From Olsenella intestinalis (GTDB lineage Bacteria > Actinomycetota > Coriobacteriia > Coriobacteriales > Atopobiaceae): 64,000 nucleotides of DNA. The notes below the pieces were generated by a model. That model saw only the letters and a program-made list of their open reading frames with translations. It had not been told where the DNA came from and searched no databases. The stretch is taken from assembly GCF_023276655.1 (NCBI RefSeq), contig NZ_JALGRK010000002.1:766433-830432 (forward strand). Direction: 5' to 3'. The translations under genes were made by a program, and so were the position numbers. Positions 34,651-45,198 of the stretch are shown here, one piece after another. Positions within the stretch are counted from its first letter, which is position 1, and the number at the start of each line of letters is the position of its first letter.

Positions 34651-35346
34651 ATGACCGAGAACATCGCTACAGCCATCTTCACCGTGGAGAGCGAGGCCTA
34701 CAAGGCCTTCTCGGAGATCCGCCAGCGCCCGGCCGGCGAGGGCTACCTCGTTGCCGAGGCGGCGCTCGTGAAGAAGGAGGATGCGGGCATCAGCCTGGTC
34801 GACGCGTTCGACGCGGCGGGCGTGAGCGGCAACGACACCGCGAACGGCATGCTCGTGGGCACGATCGTGGGCATCCTGGGCGGGCCGCTGGGCATGCTGC
34901 TCGGCGCGGGCCTGGGCGCGCTGGCCGGAAGCGCGCTCGACGCGTCCGACACCAGCGACAGCCTCTCGATGCTCGAGGTCACCGCGAAGAAGCTCCAGCC
35001 TGGCGAGACCGCGATCATCGCGCTCGTGCAGGAGGAGGAGCCCGCGTTCGACAAGCCGTTCGAGGGCTACGACACGATGATCATCCGCCACTTTGCGGCC
35101 GACGTCATCCAGGAGGTCGACAGTGCCCGCGAGCTGGGCGCGGAGCTGGCCAACGAGGCGCATCAGAAGCTGGTCGCCGACAAGAAGGCCGAGACGCAGC
35201 AGAAGGTCGAGGAGCACAAGGCCGAGGTGCACGAGCGCTTCGAGAAGGCAAAGGCCGCGGCCGGCGACGCGCTTGACGAGATGGGCGCCGAGCTCGAGGG
35301 CGCGGCGAAGACCGTCAAGGACAAGGCGACCGGCGCCACCGAGTAG
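34651..35346 (+). CDS. DUF1269/DUF4147-like stress protein with glycine-zipper segment and helical tail
   Basis: This 231-aa protein begins MTENIATAIFTVESEAYKAF after GGAGGGAGA. The N-terminal domain (1-150) has a hydrophobic glycine zipper, IVGILGGPLGMLLGAGLGAL (about 70-90), as in DUF1269-type proteins that associate with membranes. The C-terminal 70 residues are a charged, Ala/Lys/Glu-rich amphipathic helix or coiled coil (KAEVHERFEKAKAAAGDALD), like LEA or phasin-type stress proteins. No signal peptide is present. A strong intrinsic terminator follows the gene. The name is tentative; the glycine zipper and coiled coil are seen directly. Confidence 0.7.
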   Translation: MTENIATAIFTVESEAYKAFSEIRQRPAGEGYLVAEAALVKKEDAGISLVDAFDAAGVSGNDTANGMLVGTIVGILGGPLGMLLGAGLGALAGSALDASDTSDSLSMLEVTAKKLQPGETAIIALVQEEEPAFDKPFEGYDTMIIRHFAADVIQEVDSARELGAELANEAHQKLVADKKAETQQKVEEHKAEVHERFEKAKAAAGDALDEMGAELEGAAKTVKDKATGATE

Positions 35347-35385
35347 GCGCGAATAGCCGAATCACAATCCCCACTCGCCTGTGGG

Positions 35386-35420
35386 CCCCTCGCGGCTGCG
35401 GTCGCGAGGGGTTTTTCTTT
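35386..35420 (+). terminator. Rho-independent terminator after the stress-protein gene
   Basis: CCCCTCGCG pairs with CGCGAGGGG around an eight-base loop and is followed by TTTTTCTTT. It lies about 40 bases after the stop codon. Confidence 0.92.
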
Positions 35421-35454
35421 GCGGGGATGGACGCTCAATCGAGCTAAATCGTAT

Positions 35455-36357
35455 TTACTAGACATGCGCCGCGCGGGCCAGTCGCTCCACGATTCAGTTC
35501 AGGCCACGGGAGGCCAGCTCGCCTGCGGATTCGTGGGCACGCCCATCATCTGCGAGGCGCTCTGCCAGACCGGCCACGAGCGAGACGCCTACCAGCTGCT
35601 GCTGCGCGAGCGCCAGCCCGGCTGGCTCAACCCCGTCATCCAGGACGCCACGACCATCTGAGGGCGCCGGGACTCACTCGACGAGGACGGCCGCATCACC
35701 GGTACGAACATGAACAGCCTCAACCACTACGCCTACAGCTCGATCTGCGCCTAGCTCTTCGGCTGGGCCGCCGGCCTGCGCCCCGACGCCGCGGCCCCCG
35801 GCTTCGCGCGCGCAACCGTCGCGCCGCACGTGGACTGGCGCCTGGGCGAGCTCGAGGCGACCTTCGACTCGTCCCGCGGCACCTGGCGCGTGGCCTGGTC
35901 CGTCTCGGGCGAGAGGAGCGTGCGTCTGGAGCTCACGGTCCCCTTGGCTGCACCGCGCGCGTAACGCTGCCGAACGCCCTCCGAGAGCGCCTGGCGCGCC
36001 CTGGCCGGCGACGCGAGTGACGACCGAGACGACGCTCGGAACGACGCTCAGGGCTACGTCGAGCTGGGAGGCGACGCCTACGTCGTCGACTACGAGGCCA
36101 CGGTCGACCTGCTCCGCACGCTCTCGCTCGACTCGCCGCTCTCCGACGTGCTCGCCGACAGCACCGCGGTCGCCGCGATCGAGGGCATCGTGCCCCACCT
36201 CCACCTGGCCATGACACCGACGGAACTCCACGCCACGCCCCTGCGCGACCTACCCTGGGAGAAGCTCGCACGCGGCCCGCTCGCACCCGAGCAGCAGGAG
36301 GCCATCGCGTCTGCGCTCGAGGGCCTCTCCGACAGGCGCTACGGCGAAGAGGGCTAG
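35455..36357 (+). pseudogene. Alpha-L-rhamnosidase (GH78-like) C-terminus, broken by stops and frameshift
   Basis: The translation has the C-terminal signature of GH78-type alpha-L-rhamnosidases: ACGFVGTPIICEAL, YQLLLRERQPGWLNPVIQDA, TGTNMNSLNHYAY, LFGWAAGLRPDAAAPGFARA and VDWRLGELEATFDSSRGTW. It has a TGA after QDATTI (where WE is expected), a TAG after SSICA, and a frameshift near 35950 (TVPLGCTARVTLPN continues in another frame). The last 70 codons (AVAAIEGIVPHLHLAMTP...) stay open. The catalytic half is absent. The GC is that of the core, so it is a decayed native or long-resident gene rather than new DNA. Confidence 0.88.
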
Positions 36358-36426
36358 ATCGTCTCTACGTTTACACGTGAATAGCAACCGCAAGACGAAT
36401 GCTCCAATGCCCTAGGTGGCATCGGG

Positions 36427-36579
36427 GTGTTGTATAAGAAACTGATAGACGGAGCCGCTACTCCTGAGGATATAGTTCGAAACCTCATAGATTTTTCGAC
36501 CGAATGGAGTGAGAAGTTCCTAGAGGAACCCGATGAGCTCGATTTAATCGATTTGCTCAAGCACCACGCATTCGATTAG
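36427..36579 (+). pseudogene. Small low-GC coding fragment, unrecognised
   Basis: From a GTG with no clear ribosome site, 50 codons read MLYKKLIDGAATPEDIVRNL, then IDFSTEWSEKFLEEPDELDL and a helical end. The amino-acid pattern is convincing but short, and base composition changes sharply here from GC-rich to about half AT. It is probably the 3' end of a truncated gene at the left edge of a foreign segment; a short real gene is possible. Confidence 0.35.
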
Positions 36580-36688
36580 CTCAGCCGAACGAATGCAAGG
36601 TGTTAGCACGAGCACCTGTAGTTCTCTTGCAATAAACAGTGCCAGGGAAGAGAAACACAAGCTTCCAGACTTGAGATGGAGGAACGAA

Positions 36689-38650
36689 ATGCCGACAAGA
36701 TCTAATCTGCGACAACCGAACGAAGTCCCATCAGAGGAGCACATCGAAGAGCTGCTGCAGGTGCTACGAGATGCCTACGATGGTCAAATTCGTCCGACCA
36801 AATATACACAGCTCGCGAAAGAATGCGAGTCATTTAAGAGCGTGCGAGCCGAGATTCAACGATATGCAAAGAGTAGAGGGATTACGCCAACAGAACTTCT
36901 GCTCGAAAAGGAGATTCTTGCCCCTGTTTCAGTGCCCGATAGAGTCCCTCGTCCTACGCAGAAGGTGATAGATGAGTGGTATGAAGAGATTGGGGCAGAT
37001 CCAACAAGCAATCCATTCCAGCGATATCCAGAACTGACCCATCTTGTGTTCTCGTTTGATGCAAATAGGTCAAAGTATATTCATACGCCCAGCGAATGGG
37101 GCGAAAGAGAACGTGGCATAATGGATAAAAACCTTGAGGTTCTTAGGACTGGCGACGTGCTCTCCTGCAAGGCATTTTTGTATCGACCGGTTAAGGAAGA
37201 ACGAGAGGATGTCGTGGCAACGCGACTAGTAGGCAAGGGTGACAAAATCCAGAGAAACTACTACCTTCAGTTCGGGATCTCATGCGACGATGATGCCATC
37301 GATGTGCCCGCTGAAGAGTTCGAGTTCAAATCTGGTTCGGACTATAGTAAGCGCATTGGAACCCATCGCCGAAAGATTGATCGCAAAAGCTATTCGGCGA
37401 TTGACCTTCTAAGGTTCGTTTCGTTTCCCGAAGCCTGCGGCGTTCCCGAGCATGGGCTGCAGGCAAGGATTACAGAGTTGAACGCCACTTACAGCGTAAT
37501 CTCAACTTACGCCATAGAGGTCAGGGTCGCGGTTGACGAGGCGCTCTATAGGAGCCGAACTGCGTCAGCGGAAGCTTTTAGGTCAGCGGTGAAGGACTGT
37601 CGCAAAAAGGAAAATGGGAATATGCGGGGTAGCCGAAGTCAGAGGCTGAGGCCACAGACGAAAGCTTCCAGTCAGACAATCGAGGAATTCGCGGCATCGC
37701 TCCAGACTGAGGTGGGCGAAGGCGTCAGCGTCCTGAGGGCGGATGTCCAACTTGATTGCCGCGGGTCTGATTTGGATTCGCCCCTGTACAGAAGGCTCAA
37801 ACCAAACGCAAAGCTTTCATTTAAGGACCTCGAGTCCCTCGAAGAGGTCTGCATGGGAGAGAGCGTCATCGGTCGCGTCGGGGAGAAGTACGCTGTTGCC
37901 CTGCTGCCGTTTGTCAAAGGTGATGCATCCCCTCTCGCGGATGGTACAGTGCACCTCTTTCTCCTGTCAGCTAAGGGAGGTGTGAGGAAGCCTAATATCG
38001 TTGTTAGTCTTTTGATCGCAGCTGACCCGACGAGCGAAATGGTCAAGAGTCGCTTGACGATAGACAAGGATGGGACCTTCAAGCCCAGGCTAAAAACCAT
38101 CAATGCGGAAATCGAGGCACAGAGGAGAGCCGCTACCGAGGCCGCCGAAGCTCTTGCGGCGGAGAAGCGAGCGCGAAACAAGCCCTCGCCAACTGAGGTG
38201 AGGGAGGAGGACGTCGAGCTGATCGACGCAAAAGCAGGGATGTTCCCCCTGTTCAAAGAGGTTGGGGGCGGCAACAGCATGTCAGCCGAAACGCGAATGG
38301 CGATAGAGAGGCTGCAACCTGGAGATCCGGTCATATTGGAGCCCTCGCCTGATTTACCTAACTACAGCCGGAAATTCGCATCGTTAGCAAGCGGCCTGTA
38401 CAGCATTCCCCTGCAAATGGTTCCATACGTAAGTTTCGAGAATCATCACAGGATTGGGTACATCGCTCCAAAGTATGGAGATCAGGAACCCGCACGAGAG
38501 CTCAATGAAATATGCCAGCTGTCACCTTATATCCAAGCATCGGTAAATGAGATGGTGCCCGTAGCCAAGCGTGCAAGGAATGCTAAGTCTCCTAAACTCA
38601 CTATCAGGCTTGACCTCGATTACGATAATCTGATTTTCCCTGAGGGATAG
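36689..38650 (+). CDS. Large protein of unknown function, first gene of a low-GC pair
   Basis: This 653-aa protein starts MPTRSNLRQPNEVPSEEHIE, placed by GGAGGAACG, the strongest site near any start. The first 90 residues (EELLQVLRDAYDGQIRPTKY, then SRGITPTELLLEKEIL) look like a helical DNA-binding or linker region. Two beta-rich blocks follow (about 100-330 and 380-520), then a coiled segment NAEIEAQRRAATEAAEALAA (about 480-510) and a C-terminal SFENHHRIGYIAPKYGD region. No enzyme motif is recognised. No signal peptide is present. Lower GC than its flanks marks horizontal transfer. It is followed after five bases by the 355-aa gene, so the two are an operon. Confidence 0.68.
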   Translation: MPTRSNLRQPNEVPSEEHIEELLQVLRDAYDGQIRPTKYTQLAKECESFKSVRAEIQRYAKSRGITPTELLLEKEILAPVSVPDRVPRPTQKVIDEWYEEIGADPTSNPFQRYPELTHLVFSFDANRSKYIHTPSEWGERERGIMDKNLEVLRTGDVLSCKAFLYRPVKEEREDVVATRLVGKGDKIQRNYYLQFGISCDDDAIDVPAEEFEFKSGSDYSKRIGTHRRKIDRKSYSAIDLLRFVSFPEACGVPEHGLQARITELNATYSVISTYAIEVRVAVDEALYRSRTASAEAFRSAVKDCRKKENGNMRGSRSQRLRPQTKASSQTIEEFAASLQTEVGEGVSVLRADVQLDCRGSDLDSPLYRRLKPNAKLSFKDLESLEEVCMGESVIGRVGEKYAVALLPFVKGDASPLADGTVHLFLLSAKGGVRKPNIVVSLLIAADPTSEMVKSRLTIDKDGTFKPRLKTINAEIEAQRRAATEAAEALAAEKRARNKPSPTEVREEDVELIDAKAGMFPLFKEVGGGNSMSAETRMAIERLQPGDPVILEPSPDLPNYSRKFASLASGLYSIPLQMVPYVSFENHHRIGYIAPKYGDQEPARELNEICQLSPYIQASVNEMVPVAKRARNAKSPKLTIRLDLDYDNLIFPEG

Positions 38651-38655
38651 TTGAG

Positions 38656-39723
38656 ATGGTCTTACGCTCTGCGCCACAAATCGCCCGCTTAGCTTCAAAA
38701 AAGCTGAAGGAGGGCGACGCGACAGCCGTGGAGTTGTTGAGGCCGGCCGTTTCGAAAATTCGTCCAGATGTTGCGGTCAGCCTGCTCGAGGATGCATGTA
38801 GCTCAGACTGCGACATAAGCCTGAGCTGTGTCGATGAACTTCACAAGCTGTTTTGCACATTCGAGTTCACGAGCGGCGCGTTAGCAATCGCAATGGGCTA
38901 CGGCAACAGTGCCATAGCTCGTTATCTAATCGACCGAGGAGCGAATTTGCAGTGTGAGGTCAATCCGCTCACAAATGATTCCAAGGGGGACAGACGCGCA
39001 AGAGTATATCTCAATAGGTTTACTGATTCCGTAGACTATGCAAAACTGGTTTCGGGCCAAGGATGTCGAATTAGCGTCTATTCGTATGCCCTGTCATCGG
39101 TAAAGTGCTTTCATAAGCATTTTCCCGAATCGCTCGATGTATGTCGGTCATTGGCTTCGGAGGGTCTGCTTCCACTTGATGACGTGAAAGGGCTTGCCTG
39201 TGAGGCTTTGCTACAACTGCACGAATATTCGTCAGGAATGATCGGTGTTTCACATTTTGCTAATGGTCACAGGCGTGCATCTGCCTTCCGTTGCTTGGCA
39301 TACGATTTACTCAGACTGCTTTCAAACAATGGTGTAAGCCTCGGCTTTCTAGCCGATTTCCTTTCGCCGCTAACCAGCGGCGAAGTGATATCTGTAGTAG
39401 GGAGACTTGCGCCTGAGCTTATCAAACCGGCCTACACTCAAGCTTTCTTGCGCGCACAAACGGATGCGTTTTCCAGAATGTTGCCATTTTTAGACTATGG
39501 GAGCATAAAACAAAAGAGCATGGCAATCAGAAACCTTTGTGCTGTTAGTGATTATGACGCGATTCGTTCACTTGTCGCTTATTGGGGGAGTGAACTCTCC
39601 AGGCGTGATGTGATGTCGGCATTGAATGCCGTTTCTGACTGTGAAGATGCGGAAGGCAAAGCGTTCTTGCTGTCTATCATGGATGAATTGCCTGTTGAAG
39701 GATCCACTACGCTCGAGCTGTAG
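38656..39723 (+). CDS. Unknown protein with one ankyrin-like repeat, second gene of a low-GC pair
   Basis: This 355-aa protein follows the 653-aa gene by five bases. Near residues 70-105 is an ankyrin-like unit, SGALAIAMGYGNSAIARYLI followed by DRGANLQ. The remaining sequence is helical (for example MGSALNAVSDCEDAEG-like, actual VMSALNAVSDCEDAEGKAFL) and unassigned. No signal or membrane segment is seen. The pair stays low in GC throughout. The combination of a large unknown protein and a small ankyrin-like partner, inserted between an rhamnosidase pseudogene and an AbiE module, fits an uncharacterised defence or conflict cassette, but nothing in the sequence proves this. Confidence 0.65.
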   Translation: MVLRSAPQIARLASKKLKEGDATAVELLRPAVSKIRPDVAVSLLEDACSSDCDISLSCVDELHKLFCTFEFTSGALAIAMGYGNSAIARYLIDRGANLQCEVNPLTNDSKGDRRARVYLNRFTDSVDYAKLVSGQGCRISVYSYALSSVKCFHKHFPESLDVCRSLASEGLLPLDDVKGLACEALLQLHEYSSGMIGVSHFANGHRRASAFRCLAYDLLRLLSNNGVSLGFLADFLSPLTSGEVISVVGRLAPELIKPAYTQAFLRAQTDAFSRMLPFLDYGSIKQKSMAIRNLCAVSDYDAIRSLVAYWGSELSRRDVMSALNAVSDCEDAEGKAFLLSIMDELPVEGSTTLEL

Positions 39724-39765
39724 ATTGGATACTAAGTTTAGTCAGTTTTACTAAGAGTAGCTTTC

Positions 39766-40002
39766 AGCACTATCCCCTGACGGTCGCATCAAGATCCTTC
39801 GTGCTTCGCTTGTCTACGCCGATAAGAGAGGAAATCAACATTCCTCCCTTGATAATCACGCAATCACGCCTGGGCGAGCAAGCGATTCTCTCGAGCAGAC
39901 GTTCAAGCAGATAGCGCTGCATCACCACTCGAACAGGAACGCCTCCGCCATGGCACGGTTACGGATGGCAACCTTCAGCAGCATGGAGTTCCTCGTCCTC
40001 AT
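39766..40002 (-). pseudogene. AbiEii-type nucleotidyltransferase toxin, broken N-terminal remnant
   Basis: The ATG overlaps the AbiEi stop (ATGA), the usual AbiE arrangement. The translation MRTRNSMLLKVAIRNRAMAE AFLFEW ends at TGA. One base out of frame it goes on with MQRYLLERLLERIACSPRRD, CVIIKGGMLISSLIGVDKRS and TKDLDATVRG, then stops. The KGG/KxGxxxxxL and RxTKDLDA segments are the start of the nucleotidyltransferase core. The remaining two thirds of a normal AbiEii (about 290 aa) are absent. The toxin is therefore dead. Confidence 0.85.
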
Positions 40003-40583
40003 AGGAGCACCTGCAAATAACCGAGCATCTTGCGCTCCACGCCAAGAGCTCGCGCGTATTCCAACAGCTTCCGGAGGTCCTTATCGTTACCACGAACGTA
40101 CTGCCTCATAGCGGGGTTGAATACCTGCTGATCTATCACGGCACGTCCCCGGACCATGTCGCACAGCGAGCGCTCCACATCATAGGCGCGGACCTTGTTG
40201 CCATATGAGGTTTGAACGGTCGTCACACCGAGGTCAAGGACGCCATTCGAGCAGGTACGCACCTCAATGTTGGCCTTGCGCGCCGCTGTCGCCCGATATG
40301 CGCGCGAAAACGTCATCGTGAGTCGGAAAGGCAATCGGTCGCTATATCCCAGAAGGAATAGAGCCGTATTGTCAGAGAAAACGCCTTTGGGAAACCGCAG
40401 CTGGGCAGCGAGGAACTCATCCTCCCATGCGTCCGCAAGGCAGTAGACACCACGCTGGACCCGCTCGAGCTTACCGTGCTTAACAAGATCGGAGATGCGG
40501 GCACGTGGAATCCCGGCAGCGGTGACCTGCGCGGTGGTGACCAGACCGCCACCAGAACGGGCGATGTCGACGATTTCGTTCAT
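39999..40583 (-). CDS. AbiEi-type antitoxin, first copy
   Basis: This 194-aa protein has an N-terminal winged helix (GLVTTAQVTAAGIPRARISD, then LVKHGKLERVQRGVYCLADA) of the AbiEi_4 type, followed by the usual C-terminal antitoxin domain with RAYDVERSLCDMVRGR and RQYVRGNDKDLRKLLEYARA. In type IV toxin-antitoxin systems AbiEi represses its own promoter and antagonises the AbiEii nucleotidyltransferase, which acts in phage abortive infection. The start has GGGGGCAC upstream. The downstream toxin is truncated, so only the antitoxin survives. Confidence 0.85.
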   Translation of the reverse strand: MNEIVDIARSGGGLVTTAQVTAAGIPRARISDLVKHGKLERVQRGVYCLADAWEDEFLAAQLRFPKGVFSDNTALFLLGYSDRLPFRLTMTFSRAYRATAARKANIEVRTCSNGVLDLGVTTVQTSYGNKVRAYDVERSLCDMVRGRAVIDQQVFNPAMRQYVRGNDKDLRKLLEYARALGVERKMLGYLQVLL

Positions 40584-40845
40584 GCGTGTGCCCCCAACCG
40601 TCCGAATCTACTTCATATCATAACTTTTTCAGTAGTTTCGGACAAGTGGGAAAGACGGAACGTCCTCTTGCCCGGTCGAATAGGAGACGACGTCGTGGCG
40701 GCCGCCGCGAGGCGTCGACGAATGGAAGGAACCGTAACCGTGAGGGCAACGCAGAGTCTGCCCATACGACAGACGCGGTGCGGGCGAGTCTGAACCACAT
40801 CGAATGCGAAACGCCGCAGCGGCGTCCACGTGCGACGAAGACCCG

Positions 40846-41001
40846 TCAGTAACGATTGCCCCACAGCCCATGCTTGGACCTAAGGGATTCTGTCATAGCC
40901 TGGACGGAGTAGGTGCGCCCGGAAGCGTAGTCCTCATCGGCGCGCGCGACGCTCTCCCAGAACTCCTCGCGCGTCCCAAGCGCAACCAGGTCCTTGGGCA
41001 C
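40846..41001 (-). CDS. Small RelB/Phd-like antitoxin candidate
   Basis: A 51-codon frame begins at GTG immediately after an in-frame stop: VPKDLVALGTREEFWESVAR, then ADEDYASGRTYSVQAMTESL and RSKHGLWGNRY. It resembles the toxin-binding C-terminal part of RelB/YefM-type antitoxins (E.FW.S..R.DED...GRTYS). No ribosome site is clear and no toxin frame can be supported next to it. It may be a broken antitoxin. The rest of 40584-41149 shows no other gene. Confidence 0.4.
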   Translation of the reverse strand: MPKDLVALGTREEFWESVARADEDYASGRTYSVQAMTESLRSKHGLWGNRY

Positions 41002-41149
41002 GGCAACTCAGGCGCGCCAGACGAATCGTGAGCGACGGCGGCACGCTCTTCTCGGCAACCGCCATATGGCGCAGACGAGCGGGCTGAAGTGCCCTACACT
41101 GGTGTGCACGGACGGACCCGGCCGCGCGGCCGCACCAGTTAGGACTCGC

Positions 41150-42118
41150 ATGAACCTCGCACAGGCACTCGAGCACGCAAACGCACTCGCCTTCCCCGGC
41201 TTCCTCACCGACGACGGGGCACTGACCGACGAGCGACGCAAGAACGAGGAGGCCATCTCGCTGCTCGTCGCGGCGTGGATGGGGGCCGAGCCCGGGCAGG
41301 AGCCGTTCAGCTTCAAGGTGATCCAGGACCTGGCCGACCAGAACCGCATCATCTGCGACAAGTTTGGCGCGGACCGCCTGCGCAGGGAGAACGGCGTGAA
41401 CCTGGACCGCAAGATGGCCGACGGCGACCTGGTGCGCGCCGTGGCGTGCATGCAGCACCGCAGCCCGGCGGACGTGGAGGCGTCTGCGGGCCCGATGCTC
41501 GCCGACCTCAACGTGGCATACACGGAGGCGCCGGTGTCTGGCCTCGTCATGGGCATCGACATCGAGACGACCGACCGCTACCCCGACCGCGGCTACATCA
41601 TCAACCTGGGCATGGAGTTCATGGAGCTCTCACCCTCCACCAAGCCGCACGACGGGCACACGGCCTACTTCGGCCTGCCGAAGATGTACGAGGAGAAGGG
41701 CGTGCCCCTCTCGGACATCCACCAGATCACGTGGGGCGACCTCAAGGGCAAGGTGCCGTTCCGCGAGGCGAGGCGCGAGCAGGAGGCGCTGCTCGCGGCC
41801 TTCAAGACGTTCCCGATCATGGCGCACAACGCGGCCTTCGAGGACTCGTGGCTGCGCCTGCATCTCGACGGCTACGCCGAGGCGCGCAAGGCCGGCGAGA
41901 TCGTGGTGATCGACTCGCGCGACATCTGCCGGCGCGTCGACCCCGAGTACAAGACCCTCCCCCACGACTCGCGGCCCGCCGCGCTCGAGTCGTGGGCGCG
42001 CCGCCGCGGCGTGCTGGCAGCCGACGAGAAGGAGCGCCACCTGGGACTCGAGGACGTCGACCTCATGTTCAAGACCGTGCAGGCGGAGTTCGCCGAGAGG
42101 AACATGTTCGCCGAGTAG
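41150..42118 (+). CDS. DnaQ-like 3'-5' exonuclease with extra N-terminal helical domain
   Basis: This 322-aa protein starts MNLAQALEHANALAFPGFLT; the frame is open upstream but codon patterns and composition point here. The first 125 residues are helical and unassigned. The exonuclease fold (about 130-320) has motif I GIDIETTDRYPDRGYIINLG (DxE), motif II MAHNAAFEDSWLRLHLDGYA and a late ERHLGLEDVDLMFK, which supplies the DEDDh histidine and last aspartate. It would remove 3' nucleotides in DNA repair or RNA turnover. GC is core-like. It separates the two AbiE remnants. Confidence 0.82.
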   Translation: MNLAQALEHANALAFPGFLTDDGALTDERRKNEEAISLLVAAWMGAEPGQEPFSFKVIQDLADQNRIICDKFGADRLRRENGVNLDRKMADGDLVRAVACMQHRSPADVEASAGPMLADLNVAYTEAPVSGLVMGIDIETTDRYPDRGYIINLGMEFMELSPSTKPHDGHTAYFGLPKMYEEKGVPLSDIHQITWGDLKGKVPFREARREQEALLAAFKTFPIMAHNAAFEDSWLRLHLDGYAEARKAGEIVVIDSRDICRRVDPEYKTLPHDSRPAALESWARRRGVLAADEKERHLGLEDVDLMFKTVQAEFAERNMFAE

Positions 42119-42194
42119 GCAGGCATGCTACAAAACTGCGATGAGCTTTGTCGAGATGACATGACGTGTCATTTGGCGGAGGCAATTCGTGCTA

Positions 42195-42305
42195 TCAACC
42201 CGTTAGTCCAGTTGACAGCGGCCTCAACGCCTCCAAGATGTACTCGTCTCCGAGACCATACATTCGCTGAATCGCAATGTCGAGGTTCCTCCTGCTATTC
42301 GGCAC
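42195..42305 (-). pseudogene. Second AbiEii-type toxin, N-terminal fragment only
   Basis: Two bases after the stop of the AbiEi-like gene a GTG opens a 36-codon frame, VPNSRRNLDIAIQRMYGLGD, then EYILEALRPLSTGLTG. The first half matches the N-terminus of AbiEii-family toxins, which start (M/V)PNxRRNxDIAxQRxYG. After LG the frame leaves the family pattern and stops. Everything downstream to the exonuclease gene is non-coding. Confidence 0.6.
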
Positions 42306-42307
42306 CT

Positions 42308-42847
42308 TCACCCAACGTCACCTCCGAGGTCCTCAACAAGCCTGTCAAATGCCTTCCTTGTAATGTAGCCCTTCGCACGACCCGCTCGCGCAGCAGCCGC
42401 AAGACGATCGTCTGGCATGCGGCCGCGTTCAGCGCGAATGGCGTCGTCCACCCGCTGACAGGGAACGCCCTCGTAGCGAACAACCGGGTCTCCTTTGTGA
42501 ACGGGCACCACCTCGACATAGTCCGGAAGCGTTCGCCGTACGCGCCTAGCTGTTGCAACCCGCATCCTGCCGGGCGTCGTTGGGGCGAGCCCGAGCAGCG
42601 CGATGACCGCCTCACCATAGAGAAACGCCCCCTCGCCTACCAGTGCAACCGCAATCGCATAAGGATCCGCCTCTGTAGGGACGTGACGAGAGAGGCGATA
42701 CACACCCTGACCGACGCGCTCGAGGGAGCCCCTACGCGCGTACTGTACCAACTCGTTGTTAGACACACCTATAGAGCGCGCCTCCAAGGAGGTGATGAGA
42801 CCGTGGTTGTCAGCAGCCAACCCATATATGTCATCGAACTTCGTCAT
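42308..42847 (-). CDS. AbiEi-type antitoxin, second copy
   Basis: This 179-aa protein begins MTKFDDIYGLAADNHGLITS, with the winged helix LEARSIGVSNNELVQYARRG followed by SLERVGQGVYRL, the same layout as the 39999-40583 protein but not a close duplicate. The C-terminal part contains GEAVIALLGLAPTTPGRMRV and a C-terminal helical DRLAAAARAGRAKGYITRKA. The ribosome site is weak. Like the first copy it sits directly before a broken toxin gene. Probably autoregulates its own promoter in the 200-base gap to htpG. Confidence 0.8.
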   Translation of the reverse strand: MTKFDDIYGLAADNHGLITSLEARSIGVSNNELVQYARRGSLERVGQGVYRLSRHVPTEADPYAIAVALVGEGAFLYGEAVIALLGLAPTTPGRMRVATARRVRRTLPDYVEVVPVHKGDPVVRYEGVPCQRVDDAIRAERGRMPDDRLAAAARAGRAKGYITRKAFDRLVEDLGGDVG

Positions 42848-42947
42848 GTCAAAAGTATAACGAATTCATAATACTAATGGCAAATTCAAGGTTGTGCGGG
42901 CTGAGAAAGCCTCAACAGCATGACCGTCCACTCATCGCAACAAACAA

Positions 42948-42976
42948 GGCGCCCCGGAGCTTTGTCCGGAGCGCCT
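42948..42976 (-). terminator. Terminator of htpG
   Basis: On the minus strand GGCGCTCCGG pairs with CTCCGGGGCGCC across a short A-rich loop, followed by TTGTTTGTTG. It lies about 75 bases after the htpG stop. Confidence 0.75.
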
Positions 42977-43050
42977 GGAAGGTCGCACGATTCAGTCAGG
43001 GTGCCGCTCGCGCTCGCCCGTGGTCTCGGGCTTGTTGTCGCCTGTGGTCG

Positions 43051-45030
<1,980 letters not shown>

Positions 45031-45198
45031 GCGAAAACGACTTCCTCTCTCCTTCGTGCGCCGCTTCTGGCGCTCGTTCGCAGTCAACGGTATACGAGAT
45101 ACCCGAACGACCGGATGCTATTCATGGGAAGTCAGAAAACCTATAGCGAAGGGACTTAGGTTTTGAACACGCCTACATGTCACGTGGATCGAGGGACC

